Source of the DNA: JBCCQL01 sp039414355 | GTDB lineage: Bacteria; Planctomycetota; Planctomycetia; Pirellulales; Lacipirellulaceae | DNA: 64,000 bases | Direction: 5' to 3' | Assembly (NCBI GenBank): GCA_039414355.1 | Contig: JBCDJN010000015.1 | Location: forward strand, 1-64,000 | In this document: in pieces, positions 15,744-25,522 of the stretch | Numbering within the stretch: the first letter of the stretch is position 1 | How the letters are laid out: each line of letters begins with the position of its first letter | Program-made: the position numbers and the translations under genes | Notes under the pieces: generated by a model | What the model was told of the DNA's origin: nothing | Seen by the model: the letters and a program-made list of their open reading frames with translations, nothing else | Database searches by the model: none

Positions 15744-16493
15744 CTACTTCGGCAAGAAGCTGCTGGGGTTGTCCGTCATGCCGTCCTGCAGGTCGACGAC
15801 GAAGACCACGTCGTTGTAGTCCAGGTCGCCTCCGCCCATGAGGTCTTCGAAGCCGACCAGCACAAACCGGTCGCCCAGCAGCCAAGCGACCATGTGCTGC
15901 AGCTTGTCCGGGTTGCGATGGTCCTTGTTGGTGAACACATCACGGCCGCCGCGGGCCCCGTCGCGGATGATGAAGAACTCCAGCTGCGTGCCGGCGCCGA
16001 AGTGTCCCAGGTCAACCCAGTCGCCCGGCCCGAGGTAAACGGGGCCGCCGAACGTGCCGTCGGAGACGTCCGGGAAAAGCAGCTCGCGTTGCCCCTCTTC
16101 GGTCGATCCCGCCAGCGATGCGGAGACTCCCAGGGAGTTCCGGTAGCCGGCGCCCTCGTTCAAGAAGTACACCCGCACCGTGCGGATGGTGTTGTGCATC
16201 AGGTAGAGCTTGTCCGTGTCGAGCCGCGTGACATTGCGGGCTACGTACTCGGTGCTCTCGTTGAGGTTCACCTCAACCAGGGCGAGCGCCTTGGCGAGCA
16301 GGTCGTCGGCGAACTCCTGCGAGCGCGCGTCGGAAGCGTTCTGATAGACCGGGCCAACCACGGGCAGTCCGAATGGCCGAACGGGCGCCTGCATCGGGGC
16401 CTGAGCCGCCTGGATATCATTCGGGCCTGCCGAACCGACCGTCCCCCAGCCCGCGACAATTGCCAAAGCAGCAGCGACATGGAAGCGAATCAT
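15744..16493 (-). CDS. Secreted DUF4114-domain protein
   Basis: A signal peptide (MIRFHVAAALAIVAGWGTVG) is followed by a mature part of about 225 residues. The C-terminal region holds the DUF4114 hallmark: LVGFEDLMGGGDLDYNDVVF near residues 210-230, an Asp-rich motif probably binding calcium. DUF4114 occurs in secreted and surface proteins. The start at ATG 16493 is set by AGGAG seven bases upstream. It is the first gene of the TadE/VWA cluster and may be an exported or structural partner; that link is from position only. Confidence 0.8.
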   Translation of the reverse strand: MIRFHVAAALAIVAGWGTVGSAGPNDIQAAQAPMQAPVRPFGLPVVGPVYQNASDARSQEFADDLLAKALALVEVNLNESTEYVARNVTRLDTDKLYLMHNTIRTVRVYFLNEGAGYRNSLGVSASLAGSTEEGQRELLFPDVSDGTFGGPVYLGPGDWVDLGHFGAGTQLEFFIIRDGARGGRDVFTNKDHRNPDKLQHMVAWLLGDRFVLVGFEDLMGGGDLDYNDVVFVVDLQDGMTDNPSSFLPK

Positions 16494-16500
16494 CCGGCTT

Positions 16501-16505
16501 CTCCT
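16501..16505 (-). promoter_or_regulatory. Ribosome-binding site for the DUF4114 gene
   Basis: AGGAG on the minus strand, seven bases before ATG 16493, selects this start over the upstream in-frame codon at 16514. Confidence 0.55.
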
Positions 16506-16553
16506 GATGACCAATGGGCCGCAATCCGCGTGGATGCGGACTGACCCCGTGAG

Positions 16554-16603
16554 CAGAAAAGACTGGTCCCCTCACCGTGAAACTTGTGTCACGAACGGAC
16601 CAG
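16554..16603 (-). terminator. Rho-independent terminator after recG
   Basis: On the minus strand CTGGTCC (16603-16597) pairs with GGACCAG (16569-16563), with an inner CGTGA/TCACG stem and the loop between, followed by TCTTTTC. It lies 125 bases after the recG stop and before the DUF4114 gene, so it would separate recG from the pilus-like cluster. Confidence 0.5.
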
Positions 16604-16727
16604 GCGCCGACCCCAGAGCGAATAAAACCACGCGGCCGCGAAACCGTCGTGCGGCGCGTAGCGATTACGCGGCTGGTGGCCCGGGGATGAAGTCAGCGTT
16701 ACATGCCGAGGCGAACCGCGGCCGAAC

Positions 16728-18824
16728 TCAGCCGACGTCACTAATCTCAAGCGCTTCACCATACCGCCGCAGCATCTGACGCCGAAGCTTGGCGTTGGCC
16801 GGTGACTTGAGACCGGGGTCGGCGTCGAACAACGCCTTCGCGGCCGCACGGGCTTCGTCCAGCACTTCGCGGTCGCGTTGCAAATCGGCAACACGCAGCG
16901 GCGGCAAACCGCTCTGGCGGGCGCCGAACAGATCGCCGGGGCCCCGCAGCTCAAAGTCCTTCTCCGCCAGCTCGAAGCCATCGGTCGTCGCCGCGAAGGC
17001 TTCCAGCCGCTCGCGCGCGGCGTCGGAGAGCGCCTCGCCCGCCAGCACCGCGCAGAAGCCCGGATGACCGCCCCGCCCCACCCGGCCCCGGAGCTGATGG
17101 AGCTGGCTCAATCCGAAACGCTCGGCCGAGGCGATGACCATGACCGACGCGTTCGGGACATCGACTCCCACCTCGATCACCGTGGTGCTGACCAGCACCT
17201 GCAGCTCGCCGCGGCGGAAGCGGTCCATGGCCGCCTCTTTCTCCGCCGGCGGCATGCGGCCGTGGAGCAGGCCCACGCGGAACGCGTCCAGCTCGCCGTT
17301 GGTCAGCTCCTCGAACGCCGCCGACACGCTTGCCGCGTCGATCGACTCCGACTCGTCAACCAGCGGCGTCACCACATACGCTTGCCGGTCTTCACGGAGC
17401 CGCTCGCGAACGAAGTTCCACCAGCGCTCGCGCTGCCCCTCTTCCACCAGATACGTCTTCACCGGCTGGCGGCCGGGGGGCATGTCTCGCAGGATCGACA
17501 CATCAAGGTCGCCGAACTGCGTCATGCTCATCGTCCGCGGGATCGGCGTAGCGGTCATCACGAGGTAGTGCGGCGAGTGCTCGTCCGACCGGAGCGCCGC
17601 CCGCTGCTTGACGCCGAACTTGTGCTGCTCGTCGATGACCGCCAGGCCGAGCTTCGCGAACTTGACGCCTTCCGAAAGCACGGCGTGCGTGCCGATCGCC
17701 ACGCCAACGCGGCCCGAAGCGAGCCCCTCAAGAATCTCACGCCGCTCGGCTTCGCGCTGGCCGCCAACGAGCAGCCGGTGCTCGACGCGACTCGCCGTGA
17801 GCAGCTTGTCGAGCGTCGCCGCGTGCTGGCGGGCGAGGATCTCCGTCGGCGCGAGGAGCGCTGCCTGGCAGCCGCGGGCGACGCAGAGCAGCATGGCGTA
17901 AACCGCCACCACGGTCTTGCCGCTGCCCACATCGCCCTGCAGCAGGCGGTTCATCGGCGTGTCGAGCGCCATGTCGGCCGCCACTTGGTCGATCGCCGCC
18001 CGCTGGCCGGTGGTGAGATCGAAGGGGAAGAGCCGCTTGATACGGGCGTCGACCTGAGCATCGGCCGCCAGCTCCGGCGCGCGGAACCCAACACGCTGCT
18101 GATGCCGCCGCGCCGCGAGCGCGAGCTGCAGCACCAGCAGCTCTTGAAACACAAACCGCCGCCGTGCCGCGTGGAGCAACTCCCGATCCTGCGGCTGGTG
18201 GATGGCGGGCAACGCTTCGCGGAGCCGCATCAGGTCGTGCTCCGCCAGGATCGCGTCGGGCAGTACCTCTTCGGGCACGTCAACGTAGCGATCGATCACC
18301 TCCGCCATCACCCGCCGGATGTGGAATTGGCTCAGCCCCTCGGTCAGCGCGTAGACCGGCAGCAGGCCCTCGTCGTAGGGCGAGTCCTCGCCGTCGATCC
18401 ACGCCACCCGCGGGTGGGCCATCTCCCACCGCTGCCCCTTCCTCTTCGGCTTGCCGGAGAACTGCACCCGCTGGCCGACCTGGAACTTATCGCGGATGAA
18501 GAGCTGGTTGAACCACATCGCTCGCAGGTGGCCGTGGGCGTCGTCCTCGATGATCACGCCGACCCGCGTCTTGCCGAAGCTGCCCCGCGAGTCGACCTCC
18601 TTCACCACGCCACGAACGGTCTGCGGCAGATCGGGTTCGAGTTCGGAGACGAGCCGCAGGTCGGAGAAGTCCTCGTAGTCGCGGGGAAAGTTGAAGAGGG
18701 CGTCGACGACGTAGTGCAGCCCCAGCTTGGCGAGCTGCCCCGCCCGCTGCGGCGTGACGCCGGGCAGCTCCGATAGCGGCGTGGCGAGTTGCTCGGCCGG
18801 CGTTCGCGGGGCATCCGTGGGCAT
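16728..18824 (-). CDS. recG: ATP-dependent DNA helicase RecG
   Basis: RecG reverses stalled replication forks and migrates branched DNA. The 698-residue protein has an N-terminal OB-fold wedge domain (about residues 50-190, with VRGVVKEVDSRGSFGKTR and the QVGQRVQFSGKPK strand). The SF2 helicase core follows: Walker A LLQGDVGSGKTVVAVYAMLL, box II VIDEQHKFGVKQR, motif III TATPIPRT, then VIEVGVDVPNASVMVI and QLRGRVGRGGHPGFC. The start is MPTDAPRT at 18824; the frame extends 14 codons further upstream without support. It is followed by a terminator and appears monocistronic or the last gene of its unit. Confidence 0.96.
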   Translation of the reverse strand: MPTDAPRTPAEQLATPLSELPGVTPQRAGQLAKLGLHYVVDALFNFPRDYEDFSDLRLVSELEPDLPQTVRGVVKEVDSRGSFGKTRVGVIIEDDAHGHLRAMWFNQLFIRDKFQVGQRVQFSGKPKRKGQRWEMAHPRVAWIDGEDSPYDEGLLPVYALTEGLSQFHIRRVMAEVIDRYVDVPEEVLPDAILAEHDLMRLREALPAIHQPQDRELLHAARRRFVFQELLVLQLALAARRHQQRVGFRAPELAADAQVDARIKRLFPFDLTTGQRAAIDQVAADMALDTPMNRLLQGDVGSGKTVVAVYAMLLCVARGCQAALLAPTEILARQHAATLDKLLTASRVEHRLLVGGQREAERREILEGLASGRVGVAIGTHAVLSEGVKFAKLGLAVIDEQHKFGVKQRAALRSDEHSPHYLVMTATPIPRTMSMTQFGDLDVSILRDMPPGRQPVKTYLVEEGQRERWWNFVRERLREDRQAYVVTPLVDESESIDAASVSAAFEELTNGELDAFRVGLLHGRMPPAEKEAAMDRFRRGELQVLVSTTVIEVGVDVPNASVMVIASAERFGLSQLHQLRGRVGRGGHPGFCAVLAGEALSDAARERLEAFAATTDGFELAEKDFELRGPGDLFGARQSGLPPLRVADLQRDREVLDEARAAAKALFDADPGLKSPANAKLRRQMLRRYGEALEISDVG

Positions 18825-18878
18825 GCCGGTAGTGTAGCGGCTACGTTGCCATGTGCATCGGAACACCCCGAACTGCCG

Positions 18879-19268
18879 CTATGGATTAGCGATCCACGAA
18901 GCGAAACAACGCAACCAGACGAAAGCGGGCAAAAGGCAGGGCAACAAGCAGCCGCAGACAAGGCAAGCAAGCCGCAATTGAGCTTCGTGCACGCGATCGT
19001 ACTTCCGCATCCGAAACAGGTGCCTCGCCGAGCAAACGCCGGTGACGACCGACCAAGACCCGAGGCTGTGGACGACCGGCATATTCAAAACGCTCAGGTC
19101 CGATGCGAAGGTCGTGGCCAACATAGCCGAGAAAAGCAGTCCCAGTCCGACGCTTGTCCACGTGCCGATCGTGTTCCCGAGTTGGCCGGGTCGTGGACTT
19201 TCAACCGCATCACCGGATTGACTGTCTGCTGTGTTCGGCGACGCATAGGGATTCTCGTCCGCTTCCAT
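18879..19268 (-). CDS. Small membrane protein with N-terminal ENPYASP motif
   Basis: A 129-residue protein starting MEADENPYASPNT, followed by a polar 30-residue stretch and then three or four hydrophobic helices (from about residue 34 onward). The same DENPYASP start is present in the upstream neighbour (19271-19678), and DENPFVSP occurs at 30801-31364. The ATG lies two bases after the neighbour's stop (TAACGATG), so the two form an operon and probably arose by duplication. Function unknown. Confidence 0.72.
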   Translation of the reverse strand: MEADENPYASPNTADSQSGDAVESPRPGQLGNTIGTWTSVGLGLLFSAMLATTFASDLSVLNMPVVHSLGSWSVVTGVCSARHLFRMRKYDRVHEAQLRLACLVCGCLLPCLLPAFVWLRCFASWIANP

Positions 19269-19270
19269 CG

Positions 19271-19678
19271 TTACCACACAAGTCCGAGCAAGCAACTTGC
19301 CCACCACACCACGACCCACAGAGCGGGCAGCCAGCAGCCCAGCACCAGGCCCGAGACGCCGCCGAAGAGATCAAACCACCATCCAAGCCGCGTGAGACGC
19401 ACCGCACTGGTCGTTGCGATGGCCGAGCACGCAAAGACGACAAGGGACAAGCCAACCAACATGGCCACCCCCAACGCCGGCGGATTGGCGCTCATCAGAG
19501 CTGCATGGTTCGTTGGAAAGAACCCCGCTCCGAGGAGAAGCGCAACGCCCATCCCAAACCACATACCGACCACACAGTCTACCCGCTGCTTGCCCACCTC
19601 GCTTGGAGGGTTCCGCGAGGCCGACGGGGCCTGCTCAGTTCCCGTCGGTGACGCGTAGGGATTCTCATCGGCGTTCAT
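19271..19678 (-). CDS. Small membrane protein with N-terminal ENPYASP motif
   Basis: A 135-residue protein beginning MNADENPYASPTGTE, then four hydrophobic helices from about residue 34 to the C-terminus. The C-terminal helix is unusually Trp-rich. It is paralogous in layout to 18879-19268, which follows it by two bases. The cytoplasmic NPYxSP peptide before the membrane part is a recurring planctomycete feature that I recognise only as a pattern. Function unknown. Confidence 0.72.
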   Translation of the reverse strand: MNADENPYASPTGTEQAPSASRNPPSEVGKQRVDCVVGMWFGMGVALLLGAGFFPTNHAALMSANPPALGVAMLVGLSLVVFACSAIATTSAVRLTRLGWWFDLFGGVSGLVLGCWLPALWVVVWWASCLLGLVW

Positions 19679-19737
19679 CGGCGGCTAGCTCCTCCGGCGA
19701 CGCTCCGACGAGGCGTAGCTCGCCGGCTACTCTCCAC

Positions 19738-19772
19738 AACTAGCGCCTCGCGCCTCCCAACTAGCGCCTCAG
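19738..19772. repeat. GGCGCTAG-type short repeat at the rnhA end
   Basis: Three copies of CTAGCGCCT or a close variant, interrupted by CGCGCCTCCCAA, cover the last codons and stop of rnhA and its 3' spacer. The same word, in the opposite orientation, forms the array at 41434-41464 directly upstream of an ABC ATPase. Confidence 0.65.
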
Positions 19773-20213
19773 AAACTTCTGGTACGCCGCGACGGCCAGT
19801 TCGTCGACGCGGTCGTTCTCCTTGTGGCCGCTGTGGCCGGCGACTCTTGTGTAGGTCACGTCGTGGGTTTGGACCAGCTTGTCGAGCTGCTGCCACAGGT
19901 CCACGTTCTTCACCACGGCCCACTTGCCCTTCTCCTTGCGGCGCCAGCCGTTGGCCTTCCACTTCGGCATCCACTCGCTGAGGCCCTTGCCCACATAAAC
20001 GCTGTCGGTGAAGAGTTCGACTTCCGAGGGTCGTTTTAGTGCACCGAGGCCCTCGACCACTGCCGTCAGCTCCATGCGGTTGTTGGTGGTCTCGCGCTCG
20101 GCGCCGGAGCGTTCCATCTCCTTGCCGGTCGCCGGGTGGCGGAGCAGGAACGCCCAGCCGCCGGGTCCCGGGTTGCCACTGCAGCCGCCGTCGGTGTAGA
20201 GGTGCACGCTCAT
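19761..20213 (-). CDS. rnhA: Ribonuclease HI
   Basis: RNase HI cuts RNA in RNA-DNA hybrids, using two metal ions. The 150-residue protein has the complete active site: Asp8 in YTDGGCSGNPGPGGW, Glu48 in NRMELTAV, Asp70 in FTDSVYV and Asp134 in KENDRVDELA, at nearly the same positions as in the E. coli enzyme. The basic protrusion (WRRKEKGKWAVVKNVDLW) is also present. The ATG at 20213 is right after a Pro/Gly-coding CCTGAAGCCC-type repeat and has no Shine-Dalgarno sequence; a longer frame upstream is not protein-like. Confidence 0.95.
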   Translation of the reverse strand: MSVHLYTDGGCSGNPGPGGWAFLLRHPATGKEMERSGAERETTNNRMELTAVVEGLGALKRPSEVELFTDSVYVGKGLSEWMPKWKANGWRRKEKGKWAVVKNVDLWQQLDKLVQTHDVTYTRVAGHSGHKENDRVDELAVAAYQKFLRR

Positions 20214-20224
20214 GGGGGCGGGTT

Positions 20225-20340
20225 GCAGGCTTCCGGGTTGGGCTTCAGGGAGTAGGCGATGAGGTGGGGAAGAGGAGCGGAGCATCGACCTGAATTCTGA
20301 CACCTGAGGCCTGAAACCTGAAGCCTCGCACCTGAAGCCT
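20225..20340. repeat. CCTGAAGCC-type degenerate repeats upstream of rnhA
   Basis: The 130-base gap between the 22191 kinase gene and rnhA holds two low-complexity stretches. One (20225-20250, minus sense CCCTGAAGCCCAACCCGGAAGCC) ends about 12 bases before the rnhA ATG. The other (20289-20340) repeats CCTGAGG, CCTGAAA, CCTGAAG words at 7- to 12-base spacing. Similar words occur at 3503-3540. Confidence 0.6.
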
Positions 20341-20346
20341 CTCCCG

Positions 20347-22191
<1,845 letters not shown>

Positions 22192-22195
22192 GGAT

Positions 22196-22227
22196 AGTCA
22201 GAAGTCAGAGTGAAGAAGTCAGGAGTG
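22196..22227. repeat. TGACTTCT-type repeat upstream of the 22191 kinase
   Basis: On the plus strand AGTCAGAAGTCAGAGTGAAG and AAGTCAGGAGTG: four AGTCAG words spaced 7 to 17 bases apart. It stops four bases before the GTG start codon of the kinase (minus strand). Confidence 0.65.
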
Positions 22228-22276
22228 CCTCACGGGCTGGCGGACCGCCACGTGGCACTATCACTCGCCACTACCA

Positions 22277-24568
22277 CTACATCATATCCACGGGGTCCAC
22301 GTCCACGGCAACCAGGACGCCGTCGGGCGGTTTGTTGGCGGCGAGGGCCTCGGCGGCGGCGGCTCGGAGCGCGGGGCCGTCGGTCGATTGGGCTAAGAAG
22401 TGGAAGCGGTAGGCGCCCCGCAGCTTCGCCAGCGGCGCCGGCGCCGGGCCGAGCACGCGGACCGCGTCGCCGCCGAGTTTGCGGAGCCCCTCGGCGATGG
22501 CGTCGGCCGTGGCGGCGGCGAGCGGCTCGGCTTCGCCCCGCACGATCACGCGCAGCAACGCGCCGAACGGCGGGTAGCCGGCCGCCTCACGCTCAGGCAA
22601 TTCCCCTTTCGCAAAAGCGTGGAAGTCGTGCTTGGCGGCGGCGGTGATCGCGGCGTGCTCCGGGTCGAGCGCCTGCACCAGCACCCGCCCGCCGCGGCTG
22701 CTGCGGCCGGTCCGCCCCGCCACCTGCGTGACGAGGTGGAACGTCCGCTCCGCCGAGCGGAAGTCGGGCCAGTGGAGGGCCGAGTCGGCGCTCAGCACGC
22801 CGACCACCGTTACGTTGGGGAAATCCAACCCCTTCGCGATCATCTGCGTGCCGAGCAGGATCGACGCCTCGCCGCAGCGGAACTGGTCGAGCGTCTCCTC
22901 GTGGCTGCCCGGCCGGCGGGTGGTGTCGGCGTCCATCCGCAGGCAGCGGTGCTTCGGGAAGCGGGCGCGGACCTCCGCCTCGAGCTTCTGCGTGCCGAAG
23001 CCGCCGTAGCGGATCGACGCGTCCTTGCACTCGGGGCAGACGTTGGGCGGCGGCTCGCGGCGGTCGCACCAGTGGCACAGCACAATCGCTTCATGCCGAT
23101 GAAACGTCATCGAAACGTCGCACTCGGGGCACTTCAGGGCGAAGCCGCAGCTCGGGCACTGCACGTGCGTTGAGAAGCCCCGCCGGTTCAGCAGCAGAAT
23201 CACCTGCCCGCCGTCCCCCAGCGCCGCGTGCATCGCCTGATGCAGCGGCCGGCTGATAGCCCCGTGCCGGCCGACGGTGCGGTGAGCTTCTTGGCGAAGA
23301 TCGACGACCGAGACCGTCGGCATCGGCAGGTTGTTCACCCGCCGCGGCATGGCGATGAGTTGGACGCGTCCTTGCTGCGCCGCGTGCCAGGTCTCAAGCG
23401 ACGGCGTCGCGCTCGCCAGCACCACCGGCAACGACTCGTCCCGCGCCCGCTGGAGCGCTACCTCCCGCGCGTGATAGCGGGGCGCCGAGTCTTGCTTGAA
23501 GCTGTTCTCGTGCTCCTCGTCGATGACGATCAGTCCGAGGTGTCTGGTCGGCGCAAAGATCGCGCTGCGGGCGCCCACGACCACCTGCACTTCGCCCGCC
23601 GCGATGCGGCGCCAGTGGCGATGGCGTTCGACGTCGGTCTGATGGCTGTGCAGCACGGCAACCGAATCGAACCTCGCCCGGAACCGCCCCACCGTCTGCG
23701 GCGTGAGGCTGATCTCCGGCACCAACACGATCGCCTGCCGGCCGAAGGAGACCACCTTCTCAATCGCCTGGATGTAGACCTCCGTCTTGCCGCTGCCGGT
23801 CACGCCGTGCACCAGCAGCGTACGGTGCTCGGTCGAATCGAGCGCGGCAAGGATCTCCTTGAGTGCCGCAGACTGATCCTCGTTGAGCTGCTTGGGCGAC
23901 TCGCGGTCGAAGTCTTGCTGATCAAGTTCACCCGTATCGAGCCGCTCAGTGTGGGCGGTGACGAGGCCGTTCTTCCTGAGCGTGCTGATAGGCCCACTCT
24001 TGCAGCCCGCGCGGTGCATGAGTTGCTGCGTCGTAAGTGGCTTGGGGCTGGCGATGAGCACTTCGAGCGCGCGGCGGCCTGCGTCGGTCACCTTCAGCGA
24101 CGCCAGCCGCGCGGCGACGCCCGTGGGGACCGAGAGCAGCACGGTCTCACGTGTCCCCGCTCGCCCCCGCACGCCTGAGGGCACCACCGCTTCGAGCACC
24201 GCCCCCCACGGGCAGAGGTACCGCTCGGCCATCCACTTGGTTAGCCGGAGCATGCCGGGCGAGAGGAGCGTTTGCGGGTCGACCACCGCGGCGAGGCGTT
24301 TGAGCTTTCGCCCGCCCACCGGTTTGACGCCCACCGCCACGCAGTAGCCCACCACGGAGGGCCGCCCGCCAAACGGCGCCCGCACCCGCCGGCCGGGCTC
24401 GGCGAGCGACTCGGGGCGGCGGGCGTCGGCCAGTTCGTCCGGCACGAGGTAATCGAACTCGCCGGGAGGCCCCTGCGGCAGCACCACCGTGGCCTGCAGC
24501 CGCTCCTCGTCCGCATCCGCTTCCCAAGCGGGCGGTGCGGTATCGAAGAGGCTTTGCTGCTTGGGCAT
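22277..24568 (-). CDS. priA: Primosomal replication restart helicase PriA
   Basis: PriA recognises forked DNA and reloads the replisome. The 763-residue protein has an N-terminal DNA-binding region (FDYLVPDEL, RVRAPFGGR), then Walker A HGVTGSGKTEVYIQAIE, box II LIVIDEEHENSFKQ and SATPSLETW. The PriA zinc-binding insertion contains CPSCGFALKCPECD, CHWCDRR and CPECKDAS, giving eight cysteines. It is followed by GTQMIAKGLDFPNV and QVAGRTGRSSRGG and the C-terminal domain. The gene is divergent from nadD across a 178-base region with inverted GGGGGCT arrays. Confidence 0.95.
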   Translation of the reverse strand: MPKQQSLFDTAPPAWEADADEERLQATVVLPQGPPGEFDYLVPDELADARRPESLAEPGRRVRAPFGGRPSVVGYCVAVGVKPVGGRKLKRLAAVVDPQTLLSPGMLRLTKWMAERYLCPWGAVLEAVVPSGVRGRAGTRETVLLSVPTGVAARLASLKVTDAGRRALEVLIASPKPLTTQQLMHRAGCKSGPISTLRKNGLVTAHTERLDTGELDQQDFDRESPKQLNEDQSAALKEILAALDSTEHRTLLVHGVTGSGKTEVYIQAIEKVVSFGRQAIVLVPEISLTPQTVGRFRARFDSVAVLHSHQTDVERHRHWRRIAAGEVQVVVGARSAIFAPTRHLGLIVIDEEHENSFKQDSAPRYHAREVALQRARDESLPVVLASATPSLETWHAAQQGRVQLIAMPRRVNNLPMPTVSVVDLRQEAHRTVGRHGAISRPLHQAMHAALGDGGQVILLLNRRGFSTHVQCPSCGFALKCPECDVSMTFHRHEAIVLCHWCDRREPPPNVCPECKDASIRYGGFGTQKLEAEVRARFPKHRCLRMDADTTRRPGSHEETLDQFRCGEASILLGTQMIAKGLDFPNVTVVGVLSADSALHWPDFRSAERTFHLVTQVAGRTGRSSRGGRVLVQALDPEHAAITAAAKHDFHAFAKGELPEREAAGYPPFGALLRVIVRGEAEPLAAATADAIAEGLRKLGGDAVRVLGPAPAPLAKLRGAYRFHFLAQSTDGPALRAAAAEALAANKPPDGVLVAVDVDPVDMM

Positions 24569-24592
24569 GGGACGTCGACGGCACGGGCACCG

Positions 24593-24627
24593 CCTGGGGG
24601 GCTGGGGGCTGGGGGCTGGGGGCTGGG
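24593..24627. repeat. GGGGGCT heptamer tandem repeat, priA side
   Basis: About four and a half copies of GGGGGCT lie about 25 bases upstream of the priA ATG (minus strand). G-runs of five every seven bases could form a G-quadruplex on the plus strand. Confidence 0.8.
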
Positions 24628-24707
24628 AAAAGTGTTGCTGTTGGTTTGAATTGGGGAAAGGCGCGAACGACGATCATGTGAGCCGCCAGATTGGGTTGAG
24701 ATCGACT

Positions 24708-24740
24708 CCCCAAGTCCCCAGCCCCAAGCCCCCAGCCCCA
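24708..24740. repeat. Inverted CCCCCAG heptamer repeat directly upstream of nadD
   Basis: Four imperfect copies of CCCCAAG/CCCCCAG end six bases before the nadD ATG (24747). It is the inverted counterpart of the array at 24593-24627, so the priA-nadD spacer could fold into a long hairpin, or form G-quadruplexes on opposite strands. Confidence 0.75.
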
Positions 24741-24746
24741 ATCGCG

Positions 24747-25367
24747 ATGCGTCTCGGAATCTTTGGCGGCAGTTTCGACCCCGTGCACAACGGGCACGTG
24801 ACGCTCGCCCGGCACGCGCGGGAGCAGGCGGAGCTGGATGAGCTATGGTTCGTGCCCACCGCCGTGCAGCCGCACAAGCGTTCTGGCCCGGTCGCGTCGG
24901 ACGCCGATCGGCTGGCGATGCTTCGGCTGGCGATCGACGTGTATGACGGGCTCGAAGTCTCAACCGTGGAGCTCGAGCGCGGCGGCGTGAGCTACACGGT
25001 CGACACGCTCCGCGACCTCTGCCGCCAGCGACCCGAGGCGGACCTCTTCCTCATCATGGGCGCCGACACGCTCCGCGACCTGCCGGCCTGGCACGACCCT
25101 GTAGGCGTGCTGGAGGTGGTGACACCGCTGGTGGTGGCCCGCGATGGCGAGACGCCCGATTACGGCGTGCTATCGCTGCTGGCGTCGCCCGAGCGTATCG
25201 CCGAGATCGAAGCGAGAGCAATCACCATGCCGCCTCAGCCGGTGAGCAGTTCTGAAGTCCGCCGTCGAATCGCTGCCGGCGAGGCGATTGATGAACTCGT
25301 GCCCGCCTCCGTTCGCCAGTACGTCGAGCGATCGAGACTCTACCAATCGCCTCCGGATTCTCGGTAG
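24747..25367 (+). CDS. nadD: Nicotinate-nucleotide adenylyltransferase
   Basis: NadD transfers AMP from ATP to nicotinate mononucleotide in NAD synthesis. The 206-residue protein starts MRLGIFGGSFDPVHNGHVTL, the nucleotidyltransferase motif. The PTAVQPHK segment, FLIMGADTLRDLPAWHD and PQPVSSSEVRRRIAAGE (the ISSTxIR-like site) follow in normal order. ATG 24747 is the only start consistent with the family; the long frame upstream is a translation of the heptamer repeat. No Shine-Dalgarno sequence is present. The downstream kinase gene starts 156 bases later. Confidence 0.95.
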   Translation: MRLGIFGGSFDPVHNGHVTLARHAREQAELDELWFVPTAVQPHKRSGPVASDADRLAMLRLAIDVYDGLEVSTVELERGGVSYTVDTLRDLCRQRPEADLFLIMGADTLRDLPAWHDPVGVLEVVTPLVVARDGETPDYGVLSLLASPERIAEIEARAITMPPQPVSSSEVRRRIAAGEAIDELVPASVRQYVERSRLYQSPPDSR

Positions 25368-25522
25368 GTGGCGGTAGATGCACGAGCGTTGGCAAGCCGC
25401 GAGGGCGGTGCGACTCTCGCTAGAGTCACGTGGCGCGGCCGGACGATAGCCCAAGAGCGGGACATGGTCTCTCCCCCGCACTTCTGCCCCCGCGACCGAG
25501 CCCAGCGCCCCGGGAGTCCGCG

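Noticed and set aside
16878..18776. Plus-strand open frame opposite recG
   Set aside because: Antisense shadow of recG; composition is not protein-like.
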